Source: an uncultured Nitrosomonadales bacterium (GTDB lineage: Bacteria; Pseudomonadota; Gammaproteobacteria; Burkholderiales; Gallionellaceae). From it: a stretch of DNA of 34,211 nucleotides. The notes under the pieces are model-generated. The model searched no databases, was not told where the DNA came from, and saw only the letters and a program-made list of their open reading frames with translations. The DNA lies in contig CAITJF010000194.1 of the NCBI GenBank assembly GCA_903892645.1, positions 1 to 34,211 of the forward strand, given 5' to 3'. The translations under genes were made by a program, and so were the position numbers. Positions 1 through 8,952 of the stretch are shown piece after piece; positions within the stretch are counted from its first letter, which is position 1, and each line of letters begins with the position of its first letter.

Positions 1-54
1 CACCATCTGCCTGATGGAACTGGAGTCATCAACACTGAGAATTGTTTTTGCCAT
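1..54 (-). CDS. CheY-type response regulator, N-terminus only (cut by window edge)
   Basis: The first 18 codons read MAKTILSVDDSSSIRQMV, the beta1 strand and acidic pair (Asp9-Asp10) that open a CheY-like receiver domain. The ATG is preceded by GGAG about ten bases upstream. The gene runs off the left edge, so the phosphoacceptor Asp and any output domain are not visible. The close match to stand-alone chemotaxis CheY proteins suggests a single-domain receiver. It is the last visible gene of the minus-strand motility cluster, 142 bases after the PilZ-containing receptor, and differs from the CheY at 7422-7814. It could also be the receiver of a longer protein. Confidence 0.8.
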   Translation of the reverse strand, partial: MAKTILSVDDSSSIRQMV

Positions 55-196
55 AGCTTCGTACTCCGATTAAATCGATGGAATAGTTATATAAAACCAC
101 AACGTCTGAAAACTACGTCTGGATACAGAGTATATCTTATCTTGGAGGGATTGCTTAAACAAGGACAACGAATGTCCGGCTTGCGTGGGATTTGCT

Positions 197-1837
197 TCAG
201 TAAGCAAACACGGGGGATTTGTCGTAGTAGGCGAATACGGCCTTCAGATGGTTTTGTGCGGCGGATGTCATGCTTTCGAACTGGACGCCGCAAAGTGAAC
301 GCCCATTTTCCTCGCGTTGCCACTTTACTATCCCACCCAGCACCGCTGGCTGCTGATTGCGGTAGCGCTCCATATCCGTATCGGGAATGTACAGGGATAT
401 ATTAATTCGCGAGCCTTTGGCTATGGGCTGATTCAACACCAGCTTAGCCCCGGTCATGCTCAAATCTTCGGTAAGAGCTTCCTGGGCCGCTCCATTGGAA
501 GACTCGATCTTGGCGAGCAAGCCACGTTCCAAACGGGGGGCATTGCGCTTGTCATCGGGCGAGAGACGTGAAATCTCGGTTTCGCGGTTGATGGTAAAAC
601 CGGACATGAGATCGTTCAATCCACCCGCAACCTTGTGCAGATCGTTGCCAATCACCGCCGTCGCTTCTACCTTGGTGGAACTTTCTTTCAGGGTGGCAAA
701 AAGACGGCTCAGGGATGATTCCAATTGGTCGAGTTGAACTACCTGGCGACGGCTTTCCTCGGCAATCGCGTCGTTGTTCTGGGCCGCGCCCGAAACGCCC
801 GCCGCCATGGTTGACATGACATCAGCAGTCTCGGCCGCCACCGCCTGGCTGCCGTGGACACGATCCACCACCGCCGTCATGGCTTCGCGCAACTGGCTCA
901 CTTTAACGTTGATCGCACCGACAATTTCAGTGACCTCCAGTGCTGACAGATTGGTGCGCTCGGCCAGTTTGCGCACTTCGTCGGCCACCACGGCAAAGCC
1001 GCGGCCCTGCTCGCCTGCACGCGCTGCCTCGATGGCGGCATTCAGGGCCAGCAGGTTAGTTTGTCCGGCGATGTCACGGATGGTATCGATGATATGCGTG
1101 ATCTGTGCGGCGGCCTCAGTCAGATTGTTCACCTCGCCGGATACCCGATTCACCTCGCCGGTGGCGCTTTCAAGCTCGGTAATATTGCGCTGCACGGCAC
1201 CGACCCCATCGCGGGCGCTCTGTTCCACCTGGCGGGTTTTCTCAGCCGCTGTCTCGGCATGTGATAAAACCTCGCGGGCGATAGCCGCCAGGTCATGCGT
1301 CGCCGTCACTACTTCCGCCGAACGGCTCTCCTCCTGCCTGCTAACCTCGGCGATTCCCTTGGCAATGGTGGCAATCTGGAAAGCCGATTGCCCCATCTGC
1401 TTGCCGCTTTCTTCCACGTTGCCGAGAATGCGCGACAGCTTGCAGATCACATCGGCGGAAATCCGTTGCAGGATGCCCATCTCGTCCTGTGCGGTCACTG
1501 CCACACCGCGTGTCAAGTCGCCCTTCTCCACGGCCCGCATGGCATCGCACAACTCAAGGATCGGCTTGATGAACATCTTTGCCACCAGCCCGATCAGGAA
1601 GAACTGGAGCGTGAATTCGATGCCGGATTCCCACACCGAATTAAAGTGATAAGCCGCCCGGTTTTCCTGCATGGCCTTGATGATAGTGGCGCTGGCTCCG
1701 CCCGACTGGGCAATGTCGATCATTTGTTGCAATTCGTAGGAAGCGAGAATGCGGTTGTAGATAGTCGTCACCATAGTGACGACGAAGAATCCGAGTTGCA
1801 ACTTCCAGCGAATGCTTAATTTTAGAAACCAATTCAT
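197..1837 (-). CDS. Methyl-accepting chemotaxis protein with C-terminal PilZ domain
   Basis: This is a 546-residue chemoreceptor. A membrane segment at about 14-30, a short periplasmic loop of roughly 40 residues and a second membrane segment at about 73-92 lead into a HAMP-like region (about 91-145) and a cytoplasmic coiled coil. The conserved signalling tip lies at about 255-292, with the [20 protein letters not shown] core. After the coiled coil comes a PilZ domain (about 428-535) with an intact R431-x3-R435 motif and D458-x-S460-x2-G463, the residues that bind c-di-GMP in this family. The small periplasmic loop suggests it senses a membrane or cytoplasmic cue. Fusion of PilZ to a receptor implies that c-di-GMP tunes signalling, as shown for Azospirillum Tlp1. 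It lies 21 bases after the preceding receptor gene. There is no NWETF-type CheR tether at the C-terminus. Confidence 0.93.
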   Translation of the reverse strand: MNWFLKLSIRWKLQLGFFVVTMVTTIYNRILASYELQQMIDIAQSGGASATIIKAMQENRAAYHFNSVWESGIEFTLQFFLIGLVAKMFIKPILELCDAMRAVEKGDLTRGVAVTAQDEMGILQRISADVICKLSRILGNVEESGKQMGQSAFQIATIAKGIAEVSRQEESRSAEVVTATHDLAAIAREVLSHAETAAEKTRQVEQSARDGVGAVQRNITELESATGEVNRVSGEVNNLTEAAAQITHIIDTIRDIAGQTNLLALNAAIEAARAGEQGRGFAVVADEVRKLAERTNLSALEVTEIVGAINVKVSQLREAMTAVVDRVHGSQAVAAETADVMSTMAAGVSGAAQNNDAIAEESRRQVVQLDQLESSLSRLFATLKESSTKVEATAVIGNDLHKVAGGLNDLMSGFTINRETEISRLSPDDKRNAPRLERGLLAKIESSNGAAQEALTEDLSMTGAKLVLNQPIAKGSRINISLYIPDTDMERYRNQQPAVLGGIVKWQREENGRSLCGVQFESMTSAAQNHLKAVFAYYDKSPVFAY

Positions 1838-1858
1838 GGCATCCCCCTTGTTTTGCCA

Positions 1859-3481
1859 CTACACCCTGAATCGGCTTACTGCAGCCTGCAATTCATTGGA
1901 CAGATGTTCCAGGCGCACGATGTCCTGAGCATTCAATTCCACTGCCGCATGGTTTTCTTCCGACATTTGCGCAATCTTCTCCACGTTGCGTGCGATTTCG
2001 GTGCTCGCCGAACTTTGCTCGCGCACTGAAGCCGCAATATCATTTACACCGTGGCTGGATTGCGACACTGACTCTCCCGCTTCGGCCAATATGGTCGAAA
2101 CCTGACTAATCTGCTCCTGCATCATCTGCAGGGAATATAGGCCCGCTTGCACGGTTGTTTCAACAAGAGCGGATTTCCCGTTCAGCGAGCCGGTCACCCG
2201 GTCGATTTCACTGGCTGACTGTGCGGATTTTTCCGCCAGCTTGCGCACTTCATCCGCCACCACCGCAAAGCCACGTCCCTGCTCGCCGGCGCGCGCCGCC
2301 TCAATCGCCGCATTTAACGCCAGCAGGTTGGTCTGGTCGGCGATATCCTTCACTTGCTGGGTCATGCTGGCAATGGCTTGTGTACTTTCGACAAATTCCT
2401 TGACCGAGGCGGCGATTTGCTTGACCGCCTCTTGCGCGCTCTGAATCTCACCGATCATTGCCGTGACACGCTGGTTGCCTTGCCGGGTTTGATCCAGACT
2501 CTTTTCGGCCAGCTTGCGCAAGCCATCTGTATTGGCAGCCACCGAATTGATGCTCACGGTGACCTGCTCCACCGACGCTGCCGTGGTGGCAGCCGCCTCG
2601 CTTTGCGCTTGCGAGCTTTGCGCTATTTGCAACGAGGATTGGGACAGTTGCGTTGCGGTGCTGGACACGGCACCGGAATTGGCAAGCACCTGCCTGATGA
2701 TGTTGGCGAAGCTGTCAATCAGCCCGTTGAACGCTGTCGTGGCCTGCCCGATTTCATCCTGGCCGTACACCCTGGCACGCGCGCTTAAATCGCCATTCGA
2801 CGACATCTTTACCATCACGCCGCGCAATTCGTTCACCGAGCGATGGATGCCGCTAATGATGGAAAGCCCCAGTGCAATACCCAATACCAAACCAGTCAGC
2901 ATCATTCCGATGGAAACCATGCGCATGGTTTTGAAGGTGGCAGCCGATTCCTCGTGCAGTTTTTCGACATCGCGCTTTTCCATCTCGATCAGTGCGTCCA
3001 GCGCTTCAAACAATGGCGTGTACAGGGGCGCAACATTTTCTATTTGTATGCGCCTGACCTCTGTTGCATTGTTGGCGCGCATCGCAGCCACAGCCGGCTT
3101 GATGCCTTCCTCGACGAAGCGCCCGCGCACCTGGACAAACTTTGCCTGCAGAACGCGGTCTTCTTCATCCGTCAGGGTTTTTGCGAAGGCTTCCAATTGC
3201 TTGTCAATTACCACCTTGTTCTTGCCTATTTCCTGAATATAGCTCGGCATATTCTCCGGCTGGCTTACCGCTTTTGCGATAAGGAGCTGGTTGCTCAAGT
3301 TCGCCTTGGCGATGTCAGTCAATTGCACGAGGGGCACCACTTTATTGTCAAACACCTCCTCCAGCGTGTTATTCGCCTTGCCGGAAACATACAGCCCCAG
3401 ACTGCCGATCAACACCATTCCCGCCAGCAGGAATGCCAGCAGGATCGTCAGGCGTGAACTGATTTTCATATCGTTTAACAT
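1859..3481 (-). CDS. Methyl-accepting chemotaxis protein, four-helix-bundle type
   Basis: This is a classical transmembrane chemoreceptor of 540 residues. TM1 lies at about 10-32. The periplasmic region (about 33-188) is predicted all-helical, resembling the 4HB_MCP ligand-binding module. TM2 is at about 190-212, followed by HAMP (about 213-265) and a long signalling coiled coil whose hairpin tip contains [18 protein letters not shown]. The start MLNDMK is supported by AAGGAAA six bases upstream, better placed than for the internal Met5. The ligand cannot be told from sequence. It sits 43 bases after the short MCP-like gene and 21 bases before the PilZ receptor, so the three are probably co-transcribed. 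Confidence 0.93.
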   Translation of the reverse strand: MLNDMKISSRLTILLAFLLAGMVLIGSLGLYVSGKANNTLEEVFDNKVVPLVQLTDIAKANLSNQLLIAKAVSQPENMPSYIQEIGKNKVVIDKQLEAFAKTLTDEEDRVLQAKFVQVRGRFVEEGIKPAVAAMRANNATEVRRIQIENVAPLYTPLFEALDALIEMEKRDVEKLHEESAATFKTMRMVSIGMMLTGLVLGIALGLSIISGIHRSVNELRGVMVKMSSNGDLSARARVYGQDEIGQATTAFNGLIDSFANIIRQVLANSGAVSSTATQLSQSSLQIAQSSQAQSEAAATTAASVEQVTVSINSVAANTDGLRKLAEKSLDQTRQGNQRVTAMIGEIQSAQEAVKQIAASVKEFVESTQAIASMTQQVKDIADQTNLLALNAAIEAARAGEQGRGFAVVADEVRKLAEKSAQSASEIDRVTGSLNGKSALVETTVQAGLYSLQMMQEQISQVSTILAEAGESVSQSSHGVNDIAASVREQSSASTEIARNVEKIAQMSEENHAAVELNAQDIVRLEHLSNELQAAVSRFRV

Positions 3482-3524
3482 CGTTTCCTTTATTTTCCCT
3501 GTTCACTCATGCCGGAAAAGGCCA

Positions 3525-4772
3525 CTAAAACAGGTCTATGTCGCCGCTCTGCATGTGCTCCTGACGCACCGGGTTACGCTCACAGACCTCATTGGCGCGC
3601 TTGAATATTGTAGTAATTTCCTGGCGCACTCCATCTGCCTCGGCGATAGAGGTGGACTTGCCACCCTGCTCCTCTTGCGCCAGAGTGCCCATCCTGTCCC
3701 AAGCCTGCTGCATGCTGTCGAGACGCAATCTCGAGTGCTGCAGCAACTGGCTGACCAAATCCTGGAATTGCAGCGAGGTAACGGCGCTGCCGACCACTTG
3801 GTCCACCTGGCTGGAAATCTCATTCTGCTTGGTAATCACCTGTGCCATGTTCTGGTTCGTCTGCTGTACGCGCTGCATAATGGTATCCAACCGCGCTTTC
3901 GACTCCAGGGCAAAGGCCATGTCCAGCGAAGCCATCTGGTTGATGGATTGCTCGGTATCCGTGATGGATGCACGCACCAGATTGACACTCGCACGAATTT
4001 GCGCACTGAAATGTTCGGCGCGCGCCGACAGTTTGCGCACTTCGTCTGCCACCACGGCAAATCCCCGCCCGGCCTCTCCCGCACGCGCTGCCTCAATCGC
4101 GGCGTTAAGTGCCAGCAGGTTAGTCTGCTTGGAGATGGCGTCGATCTCGCGGAGTATGAGCAGGATGCCCCCTACCTGCAGGCTGACCGACTCCATTTTC
4201 TCAACCAGTTCCACGCCTACCTTGCTGTTGTTGATAATGCTGCTTACCAGCTGCTTCAGGGTTTCCGTGGTTTCATCGAGGGAGTTTTCAATGGAAACAT
4301 TTTCTTCACCCGGGCGTTTTTCAATTACGGAAAGTGCCGCATCGCGCTGCGCCTGGATCAAATGGTGCATACCATCAAAGCTGCCGAGTAGTTTTCCTAT
4401 CGCGTCACCCAGCAGGGCCTGTACTTGTTCAAGGTCGTCATTGGCACCGGCAAAATGAGTGGCAAATTCCGAGTGTGTCTGCAACAACACGCTATCAAGC
4501 CCGCAGCTCTCGTGTGCGACTGCCGAAGCCCTGTTGCCAAACGAATCTTGTTTATGCCCAGACTGCGAAAAACAAGCAAGCCAGGCCAGGAAAACAGCCA
4601 ATGCCGTGATGGCAGCATGCAATCCCAGCACCGGTATGCCCGTTACCAAGCTGGCGGCACCCCAGTGCAGCAATAGCGCAGCTACCACAATGGCCAGCAG
4701 CCAGCCACCTTTTCCCAATTGTTGCCCCGGTGGCGCAGTGCTTTTTTCAAACTGTGGGTTGAGTGTTTGCAT
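3525..4772 (-). CDS. MCP-like signalling protein with two N-terminal membrane helices and no periplasmic sensor
   Basis: The protein has 415 residues. Two adjacent membrane helices (about 23-40 and 47-67) are separated by only a few residues, so there is no extracytoplasmic sensor and no obvious HAMP. The MCP signalling tip is present (about 208-258: [34 protein letters not shown]). The flanking coiled coil is short and contains a [11 protein letters not shown] segment. The protein ends in SGDIDLF, an acidic-hydrophobic tail. It starts nine bases after cheA with AGGGA upstream, so it is almost certainly co-expressed with the kinase. It probably works as a cytoplasm-facing, membrane-tethered receptor or array component; the function is inferred. 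Confidence 0.85.
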   Translation of the reverse strand: MQTLNPQFEKSTAPPGQQLGKGGWLLAIVVAALLLHWGAASLVTGIPVLGLHAAITALAVFLAWLACFSQSGHKQDSFGNRASAVAHESCGLDSVLLQTHSEFATHFAGANDDLEQVQALLGDAIGKLLGSFDGMHHLIQAQRDAALSVIEKRPGEENVSIENSLDETTETLKQLVSSIINNSKVGVELVEKMESVSLQVGGILLILREIDAISKQTNLLALNAAIEAARAGEAGRGFAVVADEVRKLSARAEHFSAQIRASVNLVRASITDTEQSINQMASLDMAFALESKARLDTIMQRVQQTNQNMAQVITKQNEISSQVDQVVGSAVTSLQFQDLVSQLLQHSRLRLDSMQQAWDRMGTLAQEEQGGKSTSIAEADGVRQEITTIFKRANEVCERNPVRQEHMQSGDIDLF

Positions 4773-4781
4773 GATTTTTCC

Positions 4782-6689
4782 CTATGAACTGTGCCCGCGC
4801 ACTTCACCAAGCAATTCCTTGATGTCCAGAATCAATACGATCTCTCCTTCACTGGACATGGTCACGCCCGCCACTCCCTTGGGGCGGAAGGTATCCAGCG
4901 ACTTGATCACCACATCATCGTGACCGGCAAACCCGTCTGCCGAGAGGATGAAACTGTTATTGCCCACTTGCATTAACACGCCCACTTCTGGTGTCTCTGT
5001 CTGTTCCCATTCGATCAGGCTGGCCAGCGACAGCACCGGCAGCACTTCACCGCGCACTACCATAGTAGGCTTACCGGACACCAGTTGGAGTTCGTCTTGC
5101 GAAATCGAGAGAATTTCTCGCACCAATGACAAGGGCACGGCAAACGACTGGTTGCAGAGGCGCAGCAGCAACACCGGCAGAATCGCCAGGGTAAGCGGCA
5201 GCGAGATGGTAAATTCGCTGCCCTTGCCGGGAACGGATGTAATGCTGATATTGCCTTTCAGTTTCTGGATATTGGTTTTCACCACGTCCATGCCGACGCC
5301 GCGTCCGGAGACGCTGGAAATCTCGTCCTTGGTTGAAAATCCCGGCAGTAAAATCAGCCCCAGGCTTTGCTCGTCATCCAGGCTGCTCGCTGACTCTGCG
5401 CTGATTAACCCCTTCTCAATAGCCTTGTTGCGGATCACTTCAGGGCGCATGCCCTTGCCGTCATCCACTATCGTAATGAGGATGTGGTCACCTTCCTGAC
5501 GTGCCCCCAGATGAACCAAACTCTTTTCCGGTTTACCCGCCGCCGCACGCTGCTCCGGGCCTTCCACCCCGTGATCCACCGCGTTGCGAATCAAATGTAC
5601 CAGCGGATCATTGAGATCCTCGATCATGGTCTTGTCGATCTCGGTTTCTTCACCGGACAGCACCAGCTCCACATCCTTGCCCAGTTGACGCGCCAGATCA
5701 CGTGCCAGACGCGGGTATTTATTGAATAACCGGCCGATGGGCTGCATGCGCGTTTTCATCACGGCATTTTGCAAATTAACCACCAGCATATCAAGTTGGC
5801 TGACTGACTGGTCCAACGCGCGCAACGTGGGCGCATCCGAGCGTCCCTGCAGCAAATCGCTGCGCAGATGGGTCAGGCGGTTCTTGGTCAGCCCGATTTC
5901 GCCGGAAAGATTGAGCACCTGATCCAGCCGGTCGGTGTCCACGCGTATGGTGTTGTCCTTAGCCGCCTCGTTTTCACGACGGCCCGCAGGCGGTGCCTTA
6001 TTGCCCGGAACATCGGCTGACCGTCGTCCGAGTGAGCTAAGCTCTGGCGCTGCTGCGGAAGGGTGTGCTGGAGCCGAAGGTGCTGGCGCAGGAGAAACTG
6101 GCACAACACTGGCGAGTGTGGCAGGAGCAGGTGCGGCGCCACCCACCAAGGCTTGATACAACACATTCCAGTCCAATCCATCCGCAGCTTGCAGCGCTGC
6201 AGGTTGTGGTGCTGTGGATTGTAGTGCCGTGGGTTGCGGCGCGGCTGCTTGTGGTGCTACGGCTTGCGATGCCGCAGCTTTTGGTGCTGCAATGGCTTCA
6301 CCCTTCAGCGCAGCATGCAGTGCGGCAATCATCTCAGGTGGCGCGGCGTCCGGCTGTCTGTTCTGCGCCAGCGCACCAAACATCTGCCGTACTTCCCCTG
6401 TCGCGGCAAAAATTACGTCCATGAGTTCTGCGGTCAAAACCAGTTCGCCGTTACGCAACTTGTCAAACAGGTTTTCAGTGAGATGGCACAGGGTAACCAG
6501 CTCTGTTGCATTGAGAAATCCGGCACCGCCTTTGATGGTGTGAAAGCCGCGAAATATAACGTTGAGCAGGTCGCGGTCATGGGGCGACTTTTCCAGGCCC
6601 ATCAACTTGCTATCGACGTCAGACAGCAGGTCGGACGCTTCCGTCAGGAAGTCCTGCATCAATTCTTCCATGCCTGCAAAATCGTTCAT
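4782..6689 (-). CDS. cheA: Chemotaxis histidine kinase CheA, with Ala/Pro linker in place of P2
   Basis: CheA autophosphorylates and passes phosphate to CheY. Its 635 residues include an N-terminal Hpt/P1 domain with phosphoacceptor His50 in FHTIKGGAGF. A long Ala/Pro/Gln-rich segment (about 130-240) follows, then P3 dimerisation (about 245-310) and a GHKL ATPase with N box HLIRNAVDHG (365-374), G1 DDGKGM (409-414), F box GFSTK (450-454) and G2 GRGVGMDVV (462-470). A CheW-like P5 domain (about 500-630) ends the protein. No clear P2 CheY-docking domain is visible in the low-complexity linker. The start lies one base after the cheZ stop, so translation is likely coupled. Confidence 0.96.
   Translation of the reverse strand: MNDFAGMEELMQDFLTEASDLLSDVDSKLMGLEKSPHDRDLLNVIFRGFHTIKGGAGFLNATELVTLCHLTENLFDKLRNGELVLTAELMDVIFAATGEVRQMFGALAQNRQPDAAPPEMIAALHAALKGEAIAAPKAAASQAVAPQAAAPQPTALQSTAPQPAALQAADGLDWNVLYQALVGGAAPAPATLASVVPVSPAPAPSAPAHPSAAAPELSSLGRRSADVPGNKAPPAGRRENEAAKDNTIRVDTDRLDQVLNLSGEIGLTKNRLTHLRSDLLQGRSDAPTLRALDQSVSQLDMLVVNLQNAVMKTRMQPIGRLFNKYPRLARDLARQLGKDVELVLSGEETEIDKTMIEDLNDPLVHLIRNAVDHGVEGPEQRAAAGKPEKSLVHLGARQEGDHILITIVDDGKGMRPEVIRNKAIEKGLISAESASSLDDEQSLGLILLPGFSTKDEISSVSGRGVGMDVVKTNIQKLKGNISITSVPGKGSEFTISLPLTLAILPVLLLRLCNQSFAVPLSLVREILSISQDELQLVSGKPTMVVRGEVLPVLSLASLIEWEQTETPEVGVLMQVGNNSFILSADGFAGHDDVVIKSLDTFRPKGVAGVTMSSEGEIVLILDIKELLGEVRGHSS
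6183..6242 (-). repeat. Tandem 30-bp coding repeat in the cheA linker
   Basis: Residues 150-169 of CheA are two near-identical decapeptides (APQPTALQST and APQPAALQAA), preceded by a partial copy (APQAAA). The underlying DNA is a roughly 30-bp tandem repeat on the minus strand. It lies in the disordered linker between P1 and P3, where length changes are usually tolerated. Confidence 0.6.
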
Positions 6690-6690
6690 G

Positions 6691-7425
6691 TCAGAACCCG
6701 AGGCTTCCCAGCAGCTCGTCTACTTGATCCTGGCTGGTCACCACATCGGTGCGCCCTGCCGCGTTTATCACGGGGCCACCCAGCAATCCGGTATAGGCAT
6801 CCGGGTTGGCCGTGGAGGGGGGGTTTTCAATCAGCAACTCCAATAATTGCGTTTCCATTTGTTGTGTTACGGCAATAATCTTCTTGATGACCTGCCCGGT
6901 GAGATCCTGGAAATCCTGAGCCATCATGATTTCCATCAAATAGGCATTGGTCGCCTTGGTCTGCTTGGGCACATCTGCCAGAAACGCATGGGTTTGCATG
7001 GACAGAATCTTGAATTGCTCGACATCAAGTTGTTTGTCAAAAAGCTTCTGCCATTCCCGTGCAAGGCGCTGGGACTCGACTTCAATCTTCTCCACCACGG
7101 GTTGCGCCGCCTCGGTGGCATTCAACACCTTCTCGGCGGCTTTCTCAGTCATGGTGGCAATATAATTGAGCCGATCGCGAGCATCGGGAATGGAAGATGC
7201 CGCTTTTTCCAGATTCTTGTCATAGCCCAGTTCGTGCAGGGTGTCATGCAGCGTGCGCGCCATGTGGCCAACCTTGTTGATCAGCTTGTCCGATAATTTA
7301 TTATCATCTCCAGCAGGTGACGCTTCGCCAGCCGCCTCCTGCTGATTGCTCGCCGAGACGATGCTATCAAACAGCGCTTCCAAATCATCTGAATCCTGTG
7401 TGTTATTGGTCATGGCATCACTCAC
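6691..7425 (-). CDS. cheZ: CheY-P phosphatase CheZ
   Basis: CheZ speeds dephosphorylation of CheY-P. The 244-residue protein is helical throughout and contains [16 protein letters not shown] (168-182); Gln173 corresponds to the catalytic glutamine of E. coli CheZ. It ends in [12 protein letters not shown], the C-terminal amphipathic peptide that captures CheY-P. The most upstream start is a GTG overlapping the cheY stop (GTGA), which fits translational coupling; an ATG 12 bases further in (7413) is the alternative. It sits between cheY and cheA. CheZ, FlhDC and the gene order all echo the enteric-type chemotaxis system. Confidence 0.95.
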   Translation of the reverse strand: MSDAMTNNTQDSDDLEALFDSIVSASNQQEAAGEASPAGDDNKLSDKLINKVGHMARTLHDTLHELGYDKNLEKAASSIPDARDRLNYIATMTEKAAEKVLNATEAAQPVVEKIEVESQRLAREWQKLFDKQLDVEQFKILSMQTHAFLADVPKQTKATNAYLMEIMMAQDFQDLTGQVIKKIIAVTQQMETQLLELLIENPPSTANPDAYTGLLGGPVINAAGRTDVVTSQDQVDELLGSLGF

Positions 7426-7814
7426 TTCGTCGGCATTTTTTCAAAGATTTTTTTCAGCTTTTCATCCAGTGTGCCAGCAGTAAACGGCTTGACAACATAA
7501 CCACTGGCACCCGCCTGCGCTGCTTCAATGATGTTTTCGCGCTTGGCCTCGGCCGTCACCATCAACACCGGCAAGTGTTTAAGCTTGGCATCCGCGCGGA
7601 TAGCCCTGAGCAGGTCAATACCCGTCATGTTGGGCATGTTCCAATCCGATACCACAAAATCGAAATCTTCTCCGCGCAGCTTGTTCAGCGCGTCAACGCC
7701 ATCCTCCGCCTCTTGCACATTAGTGAAACCAAGCTCCTTGAGCAGGTTGCGCACGATGCGTCGCATGGTGGAAAAATCGTCCACGACCAGAAATTTCATA
7801 TTTGCGTCAACCAC
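7422..7814 (-). CDS. cheY: Chemotaxis response regulator CheY
   Basis: This single-domain receiver has 130 residues, nearly collinear with E. coli CheY. It has the acidic pair in [12 protein letters not shown] (Asp12, Asp13), phosphoacceptor Asp57 in [12 protein letters not shown], the switch threonine in [12 protein letters not shown] and Lys in [11 protein letters not shown]. When phosphorylated it binds the flagellar switch protein FliM. The start is GTG, placed by a strong GGGAGG about seven bases upstream; the internal Met6 would remove residues that align with E. coli CheY. The 145-base spacer before it holds an unusual duplicated hairpin array. Confidence 0.97.
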   Translation of the reverse strand: MVDANMKFLVVDDFSTMRRIVRNLLKELGFTNVQEAEDGVDALNKLRGEDFDFVVSDWNMPNMTGIDLLRAIRADAKLKHLPVLMVTAEAKRENIIEAAQAGASGYVVKPFTAGTLDEKLKKIFEKMPTK

Positions 7815-7828
7815 AATAAACCTCCCGT

Positions 7829-7952
7829 TGCTGTCAATTCCACATGCGATTTATCGCATAGTGGATTGCGTACACCATTCTGGTGCAAGAACCCCTGCGG
7901 GGCCTTTGGTGCTGTCAATTCTGCACAGGTTTCAGCCTGTGGCAGCTTGCGT
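7829..7952. repeat. Duplicated hairpin unit between cheV and cheY
   Basis: Two copies of a 44-base unit start at 7829 and 7910, exactly 81 bases apart. Each begins with TGCTGTCAATTC and ends with TTGCGT after an identical 25-base interval. The interval differs in sequence, but each copy can fold: ATGCGA/TCGCAT arms in the first, CACAGG/CCTGTG arms in the second. Between them sits CCCCTGCGGGG. The region is the mRNA spacer between cheV (stop 7960) and cheY (start 7814). Confidence 0.6.
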
Positions 7953-7959
7953 GATCTGG

Positions 7960-8937
7960 TTACTTCATCGCCAATAGTGGCCGCAATGTATTGGCCAGCA
8001 TTACCCCATCAAATTTGGGTACATAGTAATCAACCCCCACCCGCTTTCCCATGTCTCGATTGGCTTCGGACGACAAGGATGAATGCATTACCACCGGAAT
8101 ACCGTCGAAACGCCTGTCCGACTTGATGTGCTGGGTCAGCACGTATCCATCCATCTCCGGCATCTCGGCATCCACCAATATAATCTGCATCTGATCGTGC
8201 AAGCTCATGCCGCTGTGCTCCGTTGCGTCTGCCAGCCCCTGCAGCCGTTCCCATGCTTCCCTTCCGTTGTTGGCCTGCATGTGCTTAACGCCCATTTTGT
8301 CGATCAGTTCGCTTATTTTCTTACGAGCCACGCCAGAGTCATCCACGAAAAAGACACATAATTCATGCCCTCTTTCCATCTTCTCGATATTGCCCACCAC
8401 ATCTTCCCCAAATGCGCTGGCAAGAATCTGCTCGACATCCAGCAATGAAACCAGCTTGCCGTCCGGCAATTCGGTAATAGCGGTGATCATGTCCTTATCG
8501 CCTGCCAGCATGCCTTCTGCAGGGCGCACCTTGTCCCAGTCCACACGGATGATTCGGTCCACTTTATGCACCAGAAAGCCAAGGATGTGGCGGCTATATT
8601 CGGCCACCATCATGGTACGTTGTTCGCTCGGCACATTCCCGTTGAACCCAAGGAATTTGGCCAATGTCAGCACCGGGATAATGTGACCACGCAGCGATAC
8701 GATGCCATCCACGCCATTCGGCATATTGGGGGTCTTGGTGATGGACACCGCACGGCACACCTCCTTGACCTTGAATACATTGATGCCAAACGTTTCCTGT
8801 GTGCCGAGTGAGAACAACAGGATCTCCATTTTGTTGGAACCGGCCAAGCCTGTTCTCGCATCCACGGTGTCGAACAGGCTGCCTTCTGCCGATTGCGGGA
8901 TGACCGTCGATTGTGTTTTATATTCTGCAAGCGACAT
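7960..8937 (-). CDS. cheV: Chemotaxis coupling protein CheV (copy nearest cheY)
   Basis: CheV joins receptors to CheA through a CheW-like domain and adapts through its own receiver. The 325 residues hold a CheW domain (about 35-180, with ETFGINVFKVKEV and GIVSLRGHIIPV) and a receiver (about 193-324) with acidic pair Asp199-Asp200, phosphoacceptor Asp256 in ILVDAEMPEMDG and Lys in YYVPKFD. AGGAGGAG lies just upstream of the ATG. It starts 15 bases after the other cheV. No stand-alone cheW lies in the window, so the two CheV proteins may carry much of the coupling role here. Confidence 0.95.
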   Translation of the reverse strand: MSLAEYKTQSTVIPQSAEGSLFDTVDARTGLAGSNKMEILLFSLGTQETFGINVFKVKEVCRAVSITKTPNMPNGVDGIVSLRGHIIPVLTLAKFLGFNGNVPSEQRTMMVAEYSRHILGFLVHKVDRIIRVDWDKVRPAEGMLAGDKDMITAITELPDGKLVSLLDVEQILASAFGEDVVGNIEKMERGHELCVFFVDDSGVARKKISELIDKMGVKHMQANNGREAWERLQGLADATEHSGMSLHDQMQIILVDAEMPEMDGYVLTQHIKSDRRFDGIPVVMHSSLSSEANRDMGKRVGVDYYVPKFDGVMLANTLRPLLAMK

Positions 8938-8952
8938 GATTGCTCCTCCTTT

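Noticed and set aside
161-208. Hairpins after the PilZ receptor (GGACA/TGTCC at 163-177 and TTTGCTT/AAGCAAA at 191-208) as a terminator
   Set aside because: The stems are short and the T-run is interrupted; not strong enough to call.
774-1649. Long open frame opposite the PilZ receptor gene
   Set aside because: It is antisense to clear MCP coding sequence, with no domain and no start signal; a GC-driven shadow.
2514-4391. Several long plus-strand frames opposite the receptor genes
   Set aside because: All lie antisense to strong MCP homology and show no recognisable protein features.
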